From Polytrichum commune (lineage: Eukaryota > Streptophyta > Polytrichopsida > Polytrichales > Polytrichaceae), in the NCBI GenBank assembly GCA_950295325.1, contig OX485804.1, positions 60,356,533-60,420,532 on the forward strand: a DNA stretch of 64,000 nucleotides, written 5' to 3'. The position numbers and the translations under genes were made by a program. Below the pieces are notes generated by a model, which did not search any database, had not been told where the DNA came from, and worked only from the letters and a program-made list of their open reading frames with translations. Shown here one piece after another: positions 34,530 through 46,462 of the stretch (its first letter is position 1; each line of letters opens with the position of its first letter).

Positions 34530-37500
34530 ATGGCGGAGGAACAGATGCTCTGCTTCGTGCGTGAGGATTTCTACCGAACAGAACACATACCCAACGTCGA
34601 TGGAGGTGACAACATGCAGTACTTCGATACGTTCAGCGAGATGCATCAATTATCAAGTCTGCGAAGCCGGGGGGTGCCAGAGCGACCCGCATCCCCCACC
34701 TGCACAGAACAGGTGGCCCTGGAGAATTACCTGCCGGGTGGATTCTTCACCTCCAATTCCCTGGACCAGGTTGGAGATGTCCGGATCGCTGCCTTCGAGC
34801 CACCAGCTGCTGCGATCGAATGCTCCAACTCTACGAAGCAGCAGCAGCTCGAAGTAATTAGGGCTGATGCTGTTGCATCGGAATTATTAGCTAGGGATCA
34901 TTATCACAATTCCGGCACTCTTCGGACGGGCAGCCGGGTGTTGTTGAAATTGCAGCAGTTTTTGTTCGACGGCCTCCCACAGGACATTGAGGGGCCGGGG
35001 CAGCCCAATTCGGATACTATCCATCCAAGCCGGAACAATTCGGTGGCATCCACTTCGGATTGCAAGAGCACCAGCGATGTTCATGTTGATGTCGAAGAAG
35101 AGATCAAACCCAAGTTGTGGCGAGGATGTTCGCCCAGCACCCTTATGCTGCAGCTGCAGGGGCCGCCGGCATCTGCTTCCAAATTCTCCAACTTCGATCA
35201 TCGACCCAACAACGTCAACATTAACTTCGATCATCAGCCTATAAATATAATTACATCCACCAGCAACAACACTCAATCTGCGAGCCAACACCAACAACTC
35301 AATCACATGCCCAGTATGAGTGCACCGTCCAGGCCTAACCCTTTTCACACTCAACCGCGTGTGTTGACCAAACCAGCTCATCACTCTAACAGCAATGCCG
35401 AGAGATGTTCGTCCTTCCAGCCTCAGTCGATGTGCACCAAAGGAGCTGGAGATCACAACAACATCAACACATCCATGACGATGTCGTGGGCTACGCACCT
35501 CCCAGATCATCAGCAGCAGACTAGGCTTCGAGGTAGCTGACCCCTGCTGGTGCAACAGAATATAGTTGCCAACCCGGGCTCGACCGGGGTGGCAAATCTC
35601 CTCTTCAGAAGAAAAACAAAATCTTCGAAGTCACCTTCGATGCTTCTTATGAATTGATGATTTGTTGTTTCACAAAAAGAAGTTACGATTACAACACCCT
35701 TTCAGGAAAGAGACCGGCAGTGAGATCAGAATTTTATCGACACCATCTGTGTCTGATTTAGAATAAGGTTTTTCACTTCCAAATGTCGACGTTCTTAGAA
35801 CTACTTAGAGGCGAATGTCGAAAGCACCAGGGGTTGGCAGTGAGCACTACTATCCAGACTCCCTTAGTAAGTAGGTGCTTATTTTCACTCTGAAACTTTA
35901 TAGTCGTGATCGAAAATTCTTATAGCGCGAAACTTAGCAGCTCCAAAGCAGGGCTTCTTGCAAAAAGTTGTTATAGGAGCTCCAAACTAGGTCATCACAA
36001 CGTCTGAAGAGGCTCATATTCGTATTCAGGGGTGGCTTAAAACCCAAGGCCTTAGCTCAGATCCCATGGGAACTCCAAGGTTAAGTAGCCTGCGCCAGAT
36101 TGGTACTCGGATGGTTGACCTTCCTAGCACTTGATTTTCAATGCGCCTTATCAGCATGGTCCACCCAATCATAGTGGGGTATCTGGGTGAACCAAAGATT
36201 TTCAACGAACAATGTCGGAACATAGGGGCTTGCCCTGAACGGGAGATAGGTGTTGGCCGGCTTGTCCACGCCCATTCAAAGTGTTCACCTTCGAAAGAAA
36301 AGGCAGTAGTCTTTGTGGAACCCTTTAATTCACGTGATGCCCATCTGGGGATTTCATATATAGACTTAGACCAACTCGAAAATGAAGCAACACCATAAAT
36401 CACGCCAGTGGCAACAATGGAGTCGTCTTTCTTTCTTACTTACTTACTTCCTTCCTTTCATATTGTTCATATTGGCCCTTGCAGGTGCAACAGAGAGTTG
36501 CCACCACCCCGGGCCCCGGGGTGCAGCCACAAGCTCCGAATGTGAGGTGAATGCAGTAGATCAGTCATTTACTGCCAACTCCCATGTGACACTGGCAGGG
36601 AGCAGCTGGCCGCGTAGCCGAGCAGGTGGCTGTAGTCAATGCAAGCTCGCAAGGGTGGACAACTCGAGTGGAAATAACTCATGGTCCAGCTGCACATCGC
36701 CTAGCCCCTCCAGCAAAGACCACAACGAAGAAACTGTAGGCCCCATCAATATCACATCCTGGGTTGATCCCATGCTGGATATGAAACCCAGCCACCTGCA
36801 GAACTTCCCGGCCTATGTTGTCAGTGAGTTAGAAAAGAGACGGAAGAAATCCCAGGGAACCGTGTCGACTCGTCAGCATGTCGCTGCTGCTGCTGCTGCT
36901 GCTGGTATTACTGCTTCGGAGGATGGGATAATTCTGTCAGCCGGTAATAGTTTTGGGGATCAGCATCATCACCTGAAGCGGAAGAGGCCTAGGTCGTTGA
37001 AAGAGAATCTCCTGCATCTTATACGGCAAATCGATCTTCATACCTCACAGGTTCCTCATACTATTTCTCCTGCTAACTTTCTAAACCTGTGTCACCAACC
37101 TCTACTTTACACATTGCCAGATGCGCGCAGAGCTATTCAAGCTGTTCAATTACTGGTTCTTCCATCCCATTTTTGAATCCGTGATGGGAAATTGATGTGA
37201 GCAAAACTTCATCTTGTTATACTGCAAACTCATAAATTAAGGTTGTGAAGTCCTCCTTAACCTGTTTCAGCCAGTGTCAGTCCGGTATATAGGTAAATGC
37301 ATGGTATCAGTAAATTTCAACATCAAAATTAATGGTATGAAAATTGTAATACCAGTCAAATAATGATATAAGGTGGGTATGTCAAGGTGAGAGAATCTTC
37401 GTATGGTCATGAGTTATTAGTTGGGTCTATACCATTCTAAACCATGTTGATACTAAGGACAATTTTGTCTAGGTATGAAGGTCTTGCATGATATATAGAC

Positions 37501-40182
37501 CCTGATGGTATGGAATATAGAAATAGGTCAAATACCCATACCTTAATCGTATCATAAAATGCGAAAACTCATTATAGATTCCCTTATAGCATCAAGAAAA
37601 GACTATACTAGACCGACATTGGTTACAACCTCTCGTTTCCACGTTGCCAGATGCAGAATGATTCAAGCTGTAAATTACTGGTTCCACTCCTTTTTTTTTA
37701 ATTTAAGAAAGAAAAAAAACATGATCATGGGAAATTGATCATTGAATCTGATTGCAATTGATGGCAAATTACTGAAGGATGTGTTGGTGGTTGCAATATT
37801 CTTAGGAATGCCAAATACAAGTGCTGGATGACACCGTTGAGTGTCTGAACAACTGGCGGAGGACGCTCAACGACCCTACCTGCAGCTCCCTTCAGCAGCA
37901 GCAGAGGGAGATGGGATTTCCAGCTGATGCTACCGAAACTAAGATCTGCAATGAGAGTGCTGCAACAACCGATGGTTCAGTAAGCTTAAGGAGTTCTAAG
38001 CTTGCAGGTGTTGATGGGTTATCCAGTTTTCTACAAGTAGAGAAACTTGGGCTTGACACTGAAGGAGTGGACTATGCCTTGTCGGTGGACAACATCAGTG
38101 TGCCATACCTCCAGGTACACACACAAAACCCTGGTTACTGTGAGCAACAGAATCACAACCCCAGAATAATATCAATCTTCCAAAATATCACATGATAACT
38201 CTTGCACATCTTTAGATATTCTCAGATTCACAACTCTTGTTAACTCTACAGTGCCATCATTACCTCTATTAAATATATAACACAAAATTTCATTTTTTTG
38301 AGATAATCGAAACGAGCTTTATTTTATTGCCAGACAACAGGCCTTGAGCAGGGGTGCACGTAATGGAACCACACAACCCCAAGCAAGGTCACAATCCTAA
38401 GATTCATTAACTAAGCCAACAATAGGCGTTGTAGTGTTCCACACCATTTTCCTAATGTTAGTGCGGTGATAAAGAACCTCATTGCCGCCCCACCTCTTGT
38501 GAAAATTGGGAAGATCGTTTTCATAGATGGTGCCATAAAAGATTGATGTCTGGTTCAACATTTGAGTGCCGAAAGGAAGTTCGTTATGATCTTGACCAAG
38601 TGAATACGCCACATGTCACTTTTCTTTCAGGAAATATTAATTTTGTGTCAACCCACATAGCATTGTACAGTAATCAATAGTTAGGACAATGCTGTCTCTG
38701 AAAATTCTTCTGAGCTTAACCCTACCGACTTTCACATACTGTGAAGGGGGTTTCAGTGTTGAAACCTGAACTTTAACCCTGATGTGTTAAATACTCTTCT
38801 CCTCTAGGTAAACTCTGAAAACTCTGAATCCTGTGTGACCTGAGTCACCATTTAAGGCATGATGAAGCAACCTACAGTAATAATTTCTGCACTTCTGAGC
38901 ATACAATTTCAGGACATGGACTTTAATGAGTGATACACACATCCACTTTCTTGGATCCTCCTAAGGAACACACATCAAGGAAATGCAGGTGAATTGGTTT
39001 TTATTTCCTCTTTCGTTTGGGGAAAGAGATGAAACTGTAGCTAAACTTGGTTTGTTGCAGTAGTAACATACATAGGTAGGCTTCACATTTTATAAATTTC
39101 ACAGAGGATTTGGAAGTTCTGGAATCCAGATTTTAATTTTGTCTTTAGCAACTTGTGTTGAGGGTTTCCATATACATTTGGAAAATTGATCCCCAATTCC
39201 TACTGTATGCTCTCCATCCCTCTTAAAAGATGCAGATGTTCAATCTCCATCCATCAGAGATTGTTTTTGTTGAGTATGGTATGATTGTAGCTCTGGAATA
39301 CTCCAACTGTCAAGCATTACGAGCATATGAGACCTATACGAGCATACGAGCATATCAGACAACTTCACTGAGTCTAAAATTTTATTGCAACTCTACTATA
39401 GTGGTAGATTTTTAAAACTATTAATGACACAGGATGATTTTGACCAACACAAGACAAGCTGCCTAGGACTCACATGCTTGTAGTGAAGTGCATAAAGGTT
39501 TTGCAAGATAAATTATGTGATATAACACTGACATCGGAAAAATTCTGATTTTTTAGACTACCCAGCTCTGCCCAGGAGAGGGTCTGTTGATTCATTAAGC
39601 GGCAGCAATTTCTAAGTCCGTTAACAATAGTACTTTTTCAATGTAATTAGATGAACTAATGCGGAGGTGAGGATGGACCTCTGATTAAGTAGTTAACTGC
39701 CCTGTTCTGCCTAGGGCAAAGAACTGATCATATATAATTGGCTTATTTTATGAACATTCTTTATGCATTTTATTCACGTATGAATTGAATGGTGTCATAT
39801 ACAGGTGAGGATGATGAAGGAACATGTGGTGATGGTGAAGTTGACCGCCAAGGATAGGCCAGGGCTCTTCAAAGACATTATGATGGCTCTGCAAAATATG
39901 GGGCTGGACATTCAGGATGGTTACATTCAAACGATTAAGGGTGAAAGGCAGGATATATTTTCTGTGAAGGTATTATAACAACATTAACTTGCAAGTTGTC
40001 TGATTTTTTCCTAAACAATTCTAATCAAACTCTTCTGAAAATGTGCAATTTTTAATGGAATGTAACCTACTCTTACATTCTGTGTCACGTTTCAATTGTG
40101 ACAGATGCAACGGCCCAACTGCAGCATCGATACTCAGACGATAGCAGATGCTCTTAACAATGTCATTCATTCCACCACATGA
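34530..40182 (+). CDS. Divergent HLH protein with C-terminal ACT-like domain (bHLH transcription-factor family)
   Basis: Five exons join in phase: 34530-35532, 36485-37050, 37806-38114, 39805-39969 and 40105-40182, all GT-AG, giving 706 residues. The start MAEEQMLCF has a good context (AACTATGG); the upstream in-frame Met at 34458 is less likely. Residues 1-490 are low-complexity, rich in Ser, Asn, Gln and His, with a poly-Ala run. KRKRPR (499-504) precedes a helix-loop-helix: helix 1 SLKENLLHLIRQID and helix 2 IQVLDDTVECLNNWRRTL, split by intron 2. The LDDT(V/I)E word recalls subgroup IIIf (GL3/TT8), though no MYC N-terminal domain is seen. The usual H-E-R DNA-contact residues are missing, so it may dimerise without classical E-box binding. 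Residues 627-706 (KLTAKDRPGLFKDIMMAL) are an ACT-like fold, a dimerisation module in many plant bHLHs. Nuclear role inferred. Confidence 0.8.
36048..36130 (+). repeat. 5S rRNA-like relic in intron 1
   Basis: AGATCCCATGGGAACTCC, AAGGTTAAGTAGCC and TGGTACTCGGATGGTTGACC align in order with plant 5S rRNA from about nucleotide 30 to 105 (GGATCCCATCAGAACTCC, AAGTTAAGCGTGC, AGTACTAGGATGGGTGACC). The A-box and C-box of the internal pol III promoter are recognisable but mutated. The 5' third is not evident. It may be a 5S pseudogene, a 5S-derived SINE, or a Cassandra-type TRIM LTR, which also carries a 5S-like segment. It is not a functional 5S gene. Confidence 0.75.
37111..37700 (+). repeat. Duplicated acceptor-and-exon-like segment inside intron 2
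   Basis: A stretch of about 65 bp (CAACCTCT..TTTACACATTGCCAG, then ATGCGC..ATTCAAGCTGT.AATTACTGGTTC) at 37098-37165 recurs diverged at 37627-37695. Both copies carry a GCCAG splice-acceptor look-alike. Using either as an exon would end the protein early (the first reads 24 codons to a stop), whereas exon 2 joins 37806 in phase. These may be decoys or alternative terminal exons. Confidence 0.5.
38285..38625 (-). mobile_element. Truncated LINE-like fragment in intron 3 (antisense)
   Basis: On the minus strand a 71-codon frame (38612-38397, including YENDLPNFHKRWGGNEVLYH and MVWNTTTPIVGLVNES) leads to a non-coding tail ending GCTCGTTTCGATTATCTC and an A-run near 38290, as in a 5'-truncated retroposon. 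The protein piece looks like a retroelement C-terminus, but I cannot place it in a named clade. It lies in an intron of the HLH/ACT gene in antisense orientation. Confidence 0.45.
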
Positions 40183-41340
40183 TTGGTAATAAAATGACAC
40201 ATGACAATGTTGACTGATGCAAGATGAAGTGTAAGGACTCGTATGCTTGTAGTGTTTTGTCCACTTAACCACATACTTTTTCCCTAGGTGGTAAATTTTG
40301 CAAAGTTCACTGTGCTCTTTATTCTTGCTAATATGGTCATCATGGTGCGTTAAGCTAGAGTTACACTCTGAACTCTTTGAACAACCATGCCTGATGTGCA
40401 ATTGGTGTGGCTCTACAGCCCTAAGTATGAACAATCAATGCCGGATCCATGACAAGCTATTGGCCATCCAACCCCTGGAGCCTGCTGCCCAACATAATTT
40501 TGGTGGATGAACCTGACGATCAACTCAAAACACAGGAAAGTCACTGAGTTGGAGTGGAAGGTATTGGAAATTAATCATGGACTGATCACTTCAATGCATT
40601 GATCAGACTTATATGTGAATTTGTTTTGATTCTTTATGAAGACCCAAATGAAGCATTCATCATACACTAAGTTACTAAGAGCTTATGTGTAACTGTAACA
40701 ACTCATTTGTTCCGCCAAAACTGCCGGAATTAGCAGATTAAATTAGATCGAAGCATGACTTGGGTGCAAGTGTAATAGATTTGTCATGATCTCGATGGAG
40801 TAGACTATAGCAAGTGAATTTTAACAAGAATTTGGATGCACGGTGGGATTTATAAATTTTCAGAGATTTCTGATCAGCCGGATGCAGCAGTAACTGCACA
40901 ATATACTGCTGATTCACACATGAGCTCTCATAAATCCTCAAGAGAGCAAGTTGTGATCTTGAAAAAATTTAGTACATTCTTTTTCTCCTTTCTGCGAAGG
41001 TGAAGATACTTTTATCCAATTTTGTGTTTTTGGAGCCTTAGGCATTTGCTGTTTTTGGTTTGTGTGTGCCAATTGTATAACTATTATGGATTGTCCTCTT
41101 CATAAAGTGTGTGACATTTGTAATGGCGGACGATATCCTCCCCCTACGAGCCTTTCAGGGGAGGTAGATACGGGCAGGGGCAGCTGCCCCACAAAGAAAT
41201 CGAGATTTTCAAGACCCGACCGCAAACTTCTACCCGCCCCGCCCGACTTCGAAAAAACCCTTGCCCTTGCATTCTTGAAGGCCACTTCTCCACAAATCTC
41301 ATATTGAGTGCACTTCACCTTCAAGGTTCAAAATCCAATA
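40183..41340. other. 3' flank of the HLH/ACT gene; no further gene
   Basis: The first few hundred bases are probably 3' UTR. 41060-41310 is GC-richer, with short opposite-strand frames (KVCDICNGGRYPPP-like text at 41106) that look like a small polyprotein fragment but are too short to name. Confidence 0.4.
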
Positions 41341-42019
41341 AGGTAGAGGGTGCTTAAACCAACACTTTAAGCTATTGCACATACATATGGCTATGTGGTT
41401 GATATATAAAATATACATTCATATTAACCTTTGGGCTAAACATAGGTATCAAGAAAGAAAATATATTTTTAGTCTCAATTGAATATTTGATGAATATTCA
41501 AAGTCAAAACTACTAGCTTCCTCAAACCAATCCATAGGCCCCGTGTATGGCAACCTTGCATATGATGAGGACCCCAACCTTCATTGCCTAGAACCAACAC
41601 AACATAGTTGGGTACTAGACCCAAACTACATCAAATCCCAAGTAGTAATGGTACGCAAAGCCACACGGCTACCTCCATGATCCCACCTAGTTCGCTTGTA
41701 AAACCATCATCTTGCATCCTGGGTACCAACCCCCTTTGTGCTTTGTGGGCCTACCTCCTTGGCGTTGTGAATAGAATGGCTAGAATAGGCATTGACAAGC
41801 CACCCTAATCCCACCTTGAACCAACCCAAGCTAGAGTGAAGCCCGTTACCTACTCTACATGAAGGTAGTGGAGGCCGCTATGAGGTGACACCACTAGTGA
41901 CACCTAAAACCGTCACTCCATGAGCCCATGCACTCCTACACCTCCGGGTACGGTTCAAGGTTGTAGAGTGTTGGCAATTGGGAGGCATTTAGAGGTATTG
42001 GTTTTAGCACCCTCTACCT
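41341..42019. mobile_element. Terminal-inverted-repeat element, about 680 bp
   Basis: The ends are AGGTAGAGGGTGCTTAAACC on the left and its near-complement (AGGTAGAGGGTGCTAAAACC) on the right, flanked by TA (41339-41340 and 42020-42021). The TA duplication fits Tc1/mariner-type non-autonomous elements, though a longer ATAAGG end cannot be excluded. The interior is GC-richer with no recognised coding sequence. A diverged left end recurs at about 42862 (AAGTAGAGGATGCATAAACC). Confidence 0.75.
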
Positions 42020-42249
42020 TATATATGTTCACTTTCATTGAGTAAATGTGCAATCGGCTGGGATTTCATTTTCAAAGTGAAATTGTCAATAAAGCATGTA
42101 ATTAGCTTGGAAGTCAAAAACATAATAAAATCCTCATCAGCATCGAGATTATAATTTTTGTGACTTCCCATTGAAAGGGTCTTTGTCATTCTAAAATGGA
42201 ACTAAAATTAATGTTTTATTTCTAGTATGTTATTTCTATAGTATTTTAG

Positions 42250-42550
42250 TTTACACCTTCTAATTAAGTCTAATTAACCGTACTTGAAGGTAATCGAGCT
42301 TAAGGCCTAGGTTTCTACAAGTATACTATACACATGCAATCTAATTGAGTGTGATCGAATGTAATTAAGTCTACTTAACCATATTTGAAGGTAATTGAGC
42401 GCAAGGCCTAGGTTTCTACAAGTATACTATACACATTCAATCTAATTGAGTGTGATCGAATGTAATTAAGCCTACTTAACCATATTTGAAGGTAATTGAG
42501 CGCAAGGCCTAGGTTTCTACAAGTATTCTATACACATTCAATCTAATTAA
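42250..42550. repeat. 101-bp tandem repeat, about three units
   Basis: AAGGCCTAGGTTTCTACAAG occurs at 42302, 42403 and 42504, giving a period of 101 bp. Units 2 and 3 are almost identical. Confidence 0.9.
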
Positions 42551-45381
42551 GCCAACAAATTGATTTCACTGTTGTACAACTGTACGAAGGTCTTTAAAGT
42601 ATTAACTTACTTTTTCTTAAAGGTTTTCAGCAAGAATAGTACCAAACCCCAAAGCATGCCTGGCACATGTGATCCATTGAAAGATCAGTTTTGTAGTTCT
42701 TGCAGAATGCACTCTGCATATATTATACTTGGTAATTAGGCATCTTAATGATTCCGATATTATTCCGAAAACCGTCACTAAGTTTAGTGTTTGCACTATA
42801 GTAAAAACTTATATTCTGTGTCATTACATGGCAATGAGTCGAGTTTTGAGGAAATGACTAAAGTAGAGGATGCATAAACCAACTCCTTGGCTGCATTGTC
42901 TTATTTTTGGAGTCCATTTGGATTAGTGGTATGCCTGATTGGCTTAGCAAATTAGCTTAGACATGGTAGAATCTAAAACAAAATAAGTTGCACATCATAT
43001 GAAGATTATATTATAGGTGTTTGCAATCTTATACCCCTTAAAACTTAAAACTTTCTTTAGACCCACATTTTCTTCATTACTAATGGCTCCCAAATCCATC
43101 TCAACATTTGTCCAAAACTGCCCTCACATTTCATCCAAACTGCCCTTGCACTTAAACCATCACTCCACTACATAAGTAAAAATATTGAGCCCTTATAACT
43201 TTTGAATACGGGCTCTTAATAAAACCATATAAGTGACCCATCCCTACTTATGTCTCAACACTTGTCCAAATCCAATCCCACTTTTATCCAAAATCAATTT
43301 TGCAAAGATGTGGCGGGAGGTTCGTACTAGCTGTATGGTTCTTTTCAAACAAAAGGCTTAGATGCTTTTGAAATAATTGTCCATCCACTTGCATGCATGT
43401 CATCCTCCCCAATGTCCTTTATCTTTTCCTAATTATCTCAAGCAATCTTCCTTCGGCCCCAGCATCCCTTAATGCAACACCATAGGCTACATTAGAAAAA
43501 ATGTAACCTATATTCAATTGCTAATGATCAATTAAGTGAACATCTGTTGACATATATTTAAATGATTTTGGACACTACAATATATGTATGTATAAGTTGT
43601 CATCAATCATGCTTAAAAAAAATTAAAGAAAATCTTGAATAGCACTAGAAATAATATCTAGAAATAAATTTTCTCTTCAAATTTCATATAATTGGATTGA
43701 TACATCATATGTCATTCATATTTTCAAATAAAGTTCCCAAACCTACAATTTCCAAGAATATAAATTTTAATAATTCAATAGAATCTGTAATAATAATCAT
43801 AATAATCATAAGTGAATGAACTAGAAGAAACATTAGTATCACCTTATTTAGCATTTAGTCAACTTTGACAACTTCATGGTTATTGACAATGTTGCATAAA
43901 ATGAAATAAGTTTAATGTTGAATCAAATATAAATTCTAGACCATCTATATAACGTCTGCTTCCACACAATTAATACTATAGGTTTATTGTTTAAAATGAA
44001 AATCGATTGGAAATATCTATATTTGACATGTAATGTGCATCTTAACTTGTTATGTTGGATTTACATGGCCTTATTAAAACAACTTTATGTGTGTGTGTGT
44101 GTGTGTGTGTGTGTACCTATATATATATATACATAGATATCAAATTTTCCACAATGGTTACATATATTTGCATTATCAAACTTTGTGACATTAATTACAA
44201 GCAACCATAAATAAACCAAAGTTAGAGAATATTCAACTTTTTGATCTTGGATATATGTATCTTTCAAGATTATGCACATCACCAAATTATTTAAGTCGGC
44301 TGAGAAAAAACATTTTTGCAATGACTTGTGGAGTAAGACGTCCAACTTTTTTGGGTATCCTTTCCGAGCGGCCGAAAGCAAATAGCTTCTTTAACTTCAA
44401 TGGTTGTATAACTTAAATTTTAACAAATATTATTTTTATATTTTATATGAAATTTTAGATATAAACACATGGCGGAGCTTGTTCAATCTGATCATATTGC
44501 ATGTGCACATTATTATGATGATCGTATGAAATATTTTTGGCATTTATATATAAAAGATGATAAAACTTTCAATATATCATTTGATTTTTTTGGTTATACT
44601 TTCAAAGTCATCAAAGTAAACACGACTAGACTTTTATAGGTAGCCAATGCAGTATTGCATGGTGTTCATTCTAACAACATCATTTTCATCTTATTGATAA
44701 ATATATCACATGTGAAATATCACTTGTTGCAAGGATGACAACAACAACAACAACCATTTCATAATTTCAAGACACAAGTTTACGACCCATTGATATTTAT
44801 GTCTTGATCAACCTTTCAAAAAAACTTATAACATTGGTGTTCATATTAAAATATAAGAAGAATATAAGAAAATGGACCTACAAATAAGGACTAAATTTTT
44901 TTATCACAATCTTAAATTCACTATTCATATATAAGAAAACTTATATACGTGCTTTGCATGTAAAATTAAAGAAGCCTATAATTTTTTTTTAAATGTGCAA
45001 AGACAAATGTACAAATATTCTTAGCATTTATGTAAAAAAAATGACAACCAAATATAGATGTTCAATTTATACTAAATCGTTATGTCACATCTAGATATTA
45101 GAAAAATATAGGTTTGAAAATTTATTACCACATAATTAAAACATATAATCACAAATTATAATGATAACAAGATAGAACTAAGTTTGTGTATTCAAAGAAT
45201 GAGAAGTATTTTTCTTCCTGTGCAACACATATCAACACAATAAGCCACATATATATATATGGTTTCTATATTTGTTGTGGGTTATGCTTTGAGTCTATGA
45301 ATTATGTGACCTAATCAACACATGTCAATATGTCATTAACATTGGTAATCACCAATTATATCAAGTTCGCATGTTATGCAG
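42551..45381. other. AT-rich intergenic sequence
   Basis: No gene recognised. A (TG)n microsatellite lies at about 44089-44114, followed by a short (AT)n. A (CAA)n run is near 44739-44757. Confidence 0.55.
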
Positions 45382-45497
45382 GACTACTTGCAAAAACTAA
45401 TACGATTCATCGCGGATTTCATTAGGGATCATTCCAACTTCATTAGGACAATGCACATCTCTCCAATACCTTGATTTCACTTTCAACAACTTAACTG
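45382..45497 (+). pseudogene. Orphan LRR exon of a receptor-like kinase type gene
   Basis: The segment 45420-45497 encodes GIIPTSLGQCTSLQYLDF then TFNNLTG, a plant-specific 24-residue leucine-rich repeat. It is bounded by a TGTTATGCAG acceptor (to 45381) and a GTAAGT donor (from 45498), as in LRR receptor-like kinases where introns separate single repeats. Upstream in the same exon the frame has a stop. No neighbouring LRR or kinase exon is visible within several kb, so it is a stray relic. Confidence 0.65.
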
Positions 45498-46462
45498 GTA
45501 AGTTATAATAAACCAATCTTGCTCAAACTCCTATGAATGATATTATATTGGTTCTAATTTTGATGACCTACAATTCGATCTATAAGATTCACAATACTTT
45601 ACAACTAGCACACATAATCCTTCAATAATTTGAAATGACTTGATTCATACTTCCATAAATTACATGTTTGTAGAATGAGGATTTGTGGTTTTAAAAGATA
45701 GTGCGTGCTTCTACAAAGTTATTGGTAGTGTTGTTTTGACTCTTTGCATATGTGACATGTGAGATATTAGAATTGGCACACCATGTAGTCATCACTATGT
45801 CATTATGCATTGAAATATGTTATCAACAATATTACAGTCACGAACAAAATTGAGCACACTTTGAACATACTCATCTTCAACAAACAACCATGAAAAAATC
45901 TTAGGTTTTTTCTTAGATTTGAAATTTGGATATGATACTACACAAACTTGTGCACATGTAGGCAAATTTTCACATTACATTGATAATAAGAAAGTATGTT
46001 GCAAAGCCAAATGAGAAACTACATACAAATCCTCAATTTTGTTCAAGTTACCTACAAAATCTCTAGTAATTGTTCCAGTAGCCCTTACTCTTCTACATAG
46101 CGTCAATTCTTTGTGGCATGCTCTCATAAAGCGCCATGCAATCTGGTTCATTGAAATTGGGATACGCTAAACACACACACTACCACAATTCTTGGATACC
46201 TCTTGGAGGTGTCATAAATTCGTTCAAGCGCCGTTTGAGAAATGCCCAAAAGTATTCAATGAGATTCAAATCCAGAGATTGTGTAGGCCATTGAAGGAGT
46301 TGAAATGATTATGATGCCAACCATTCTAGCACAAGCTTGCTCATGCGCTTGGGATCATTATCATGTTGAAAGACCAACCTACTTGGATCTGTATTATAAT
46401 TTTGTATAATGGACCACAATAAATTTTCTAAAATAAATTTGTACATATGCCTATCCATCCTA

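Noticed and set aside
34887-35555. 222-codon antisense frame
   Set aside because: It mirrors exon 1 of the HLH/ACT gene, whose low-complexity codons keep the opposite strand open.
36048-36130. Functional 5S rRNA gene
   Set aside because: Only the middle and 3' part align, both promoter boxes are mutated, and there is no T-run terminator directly after.
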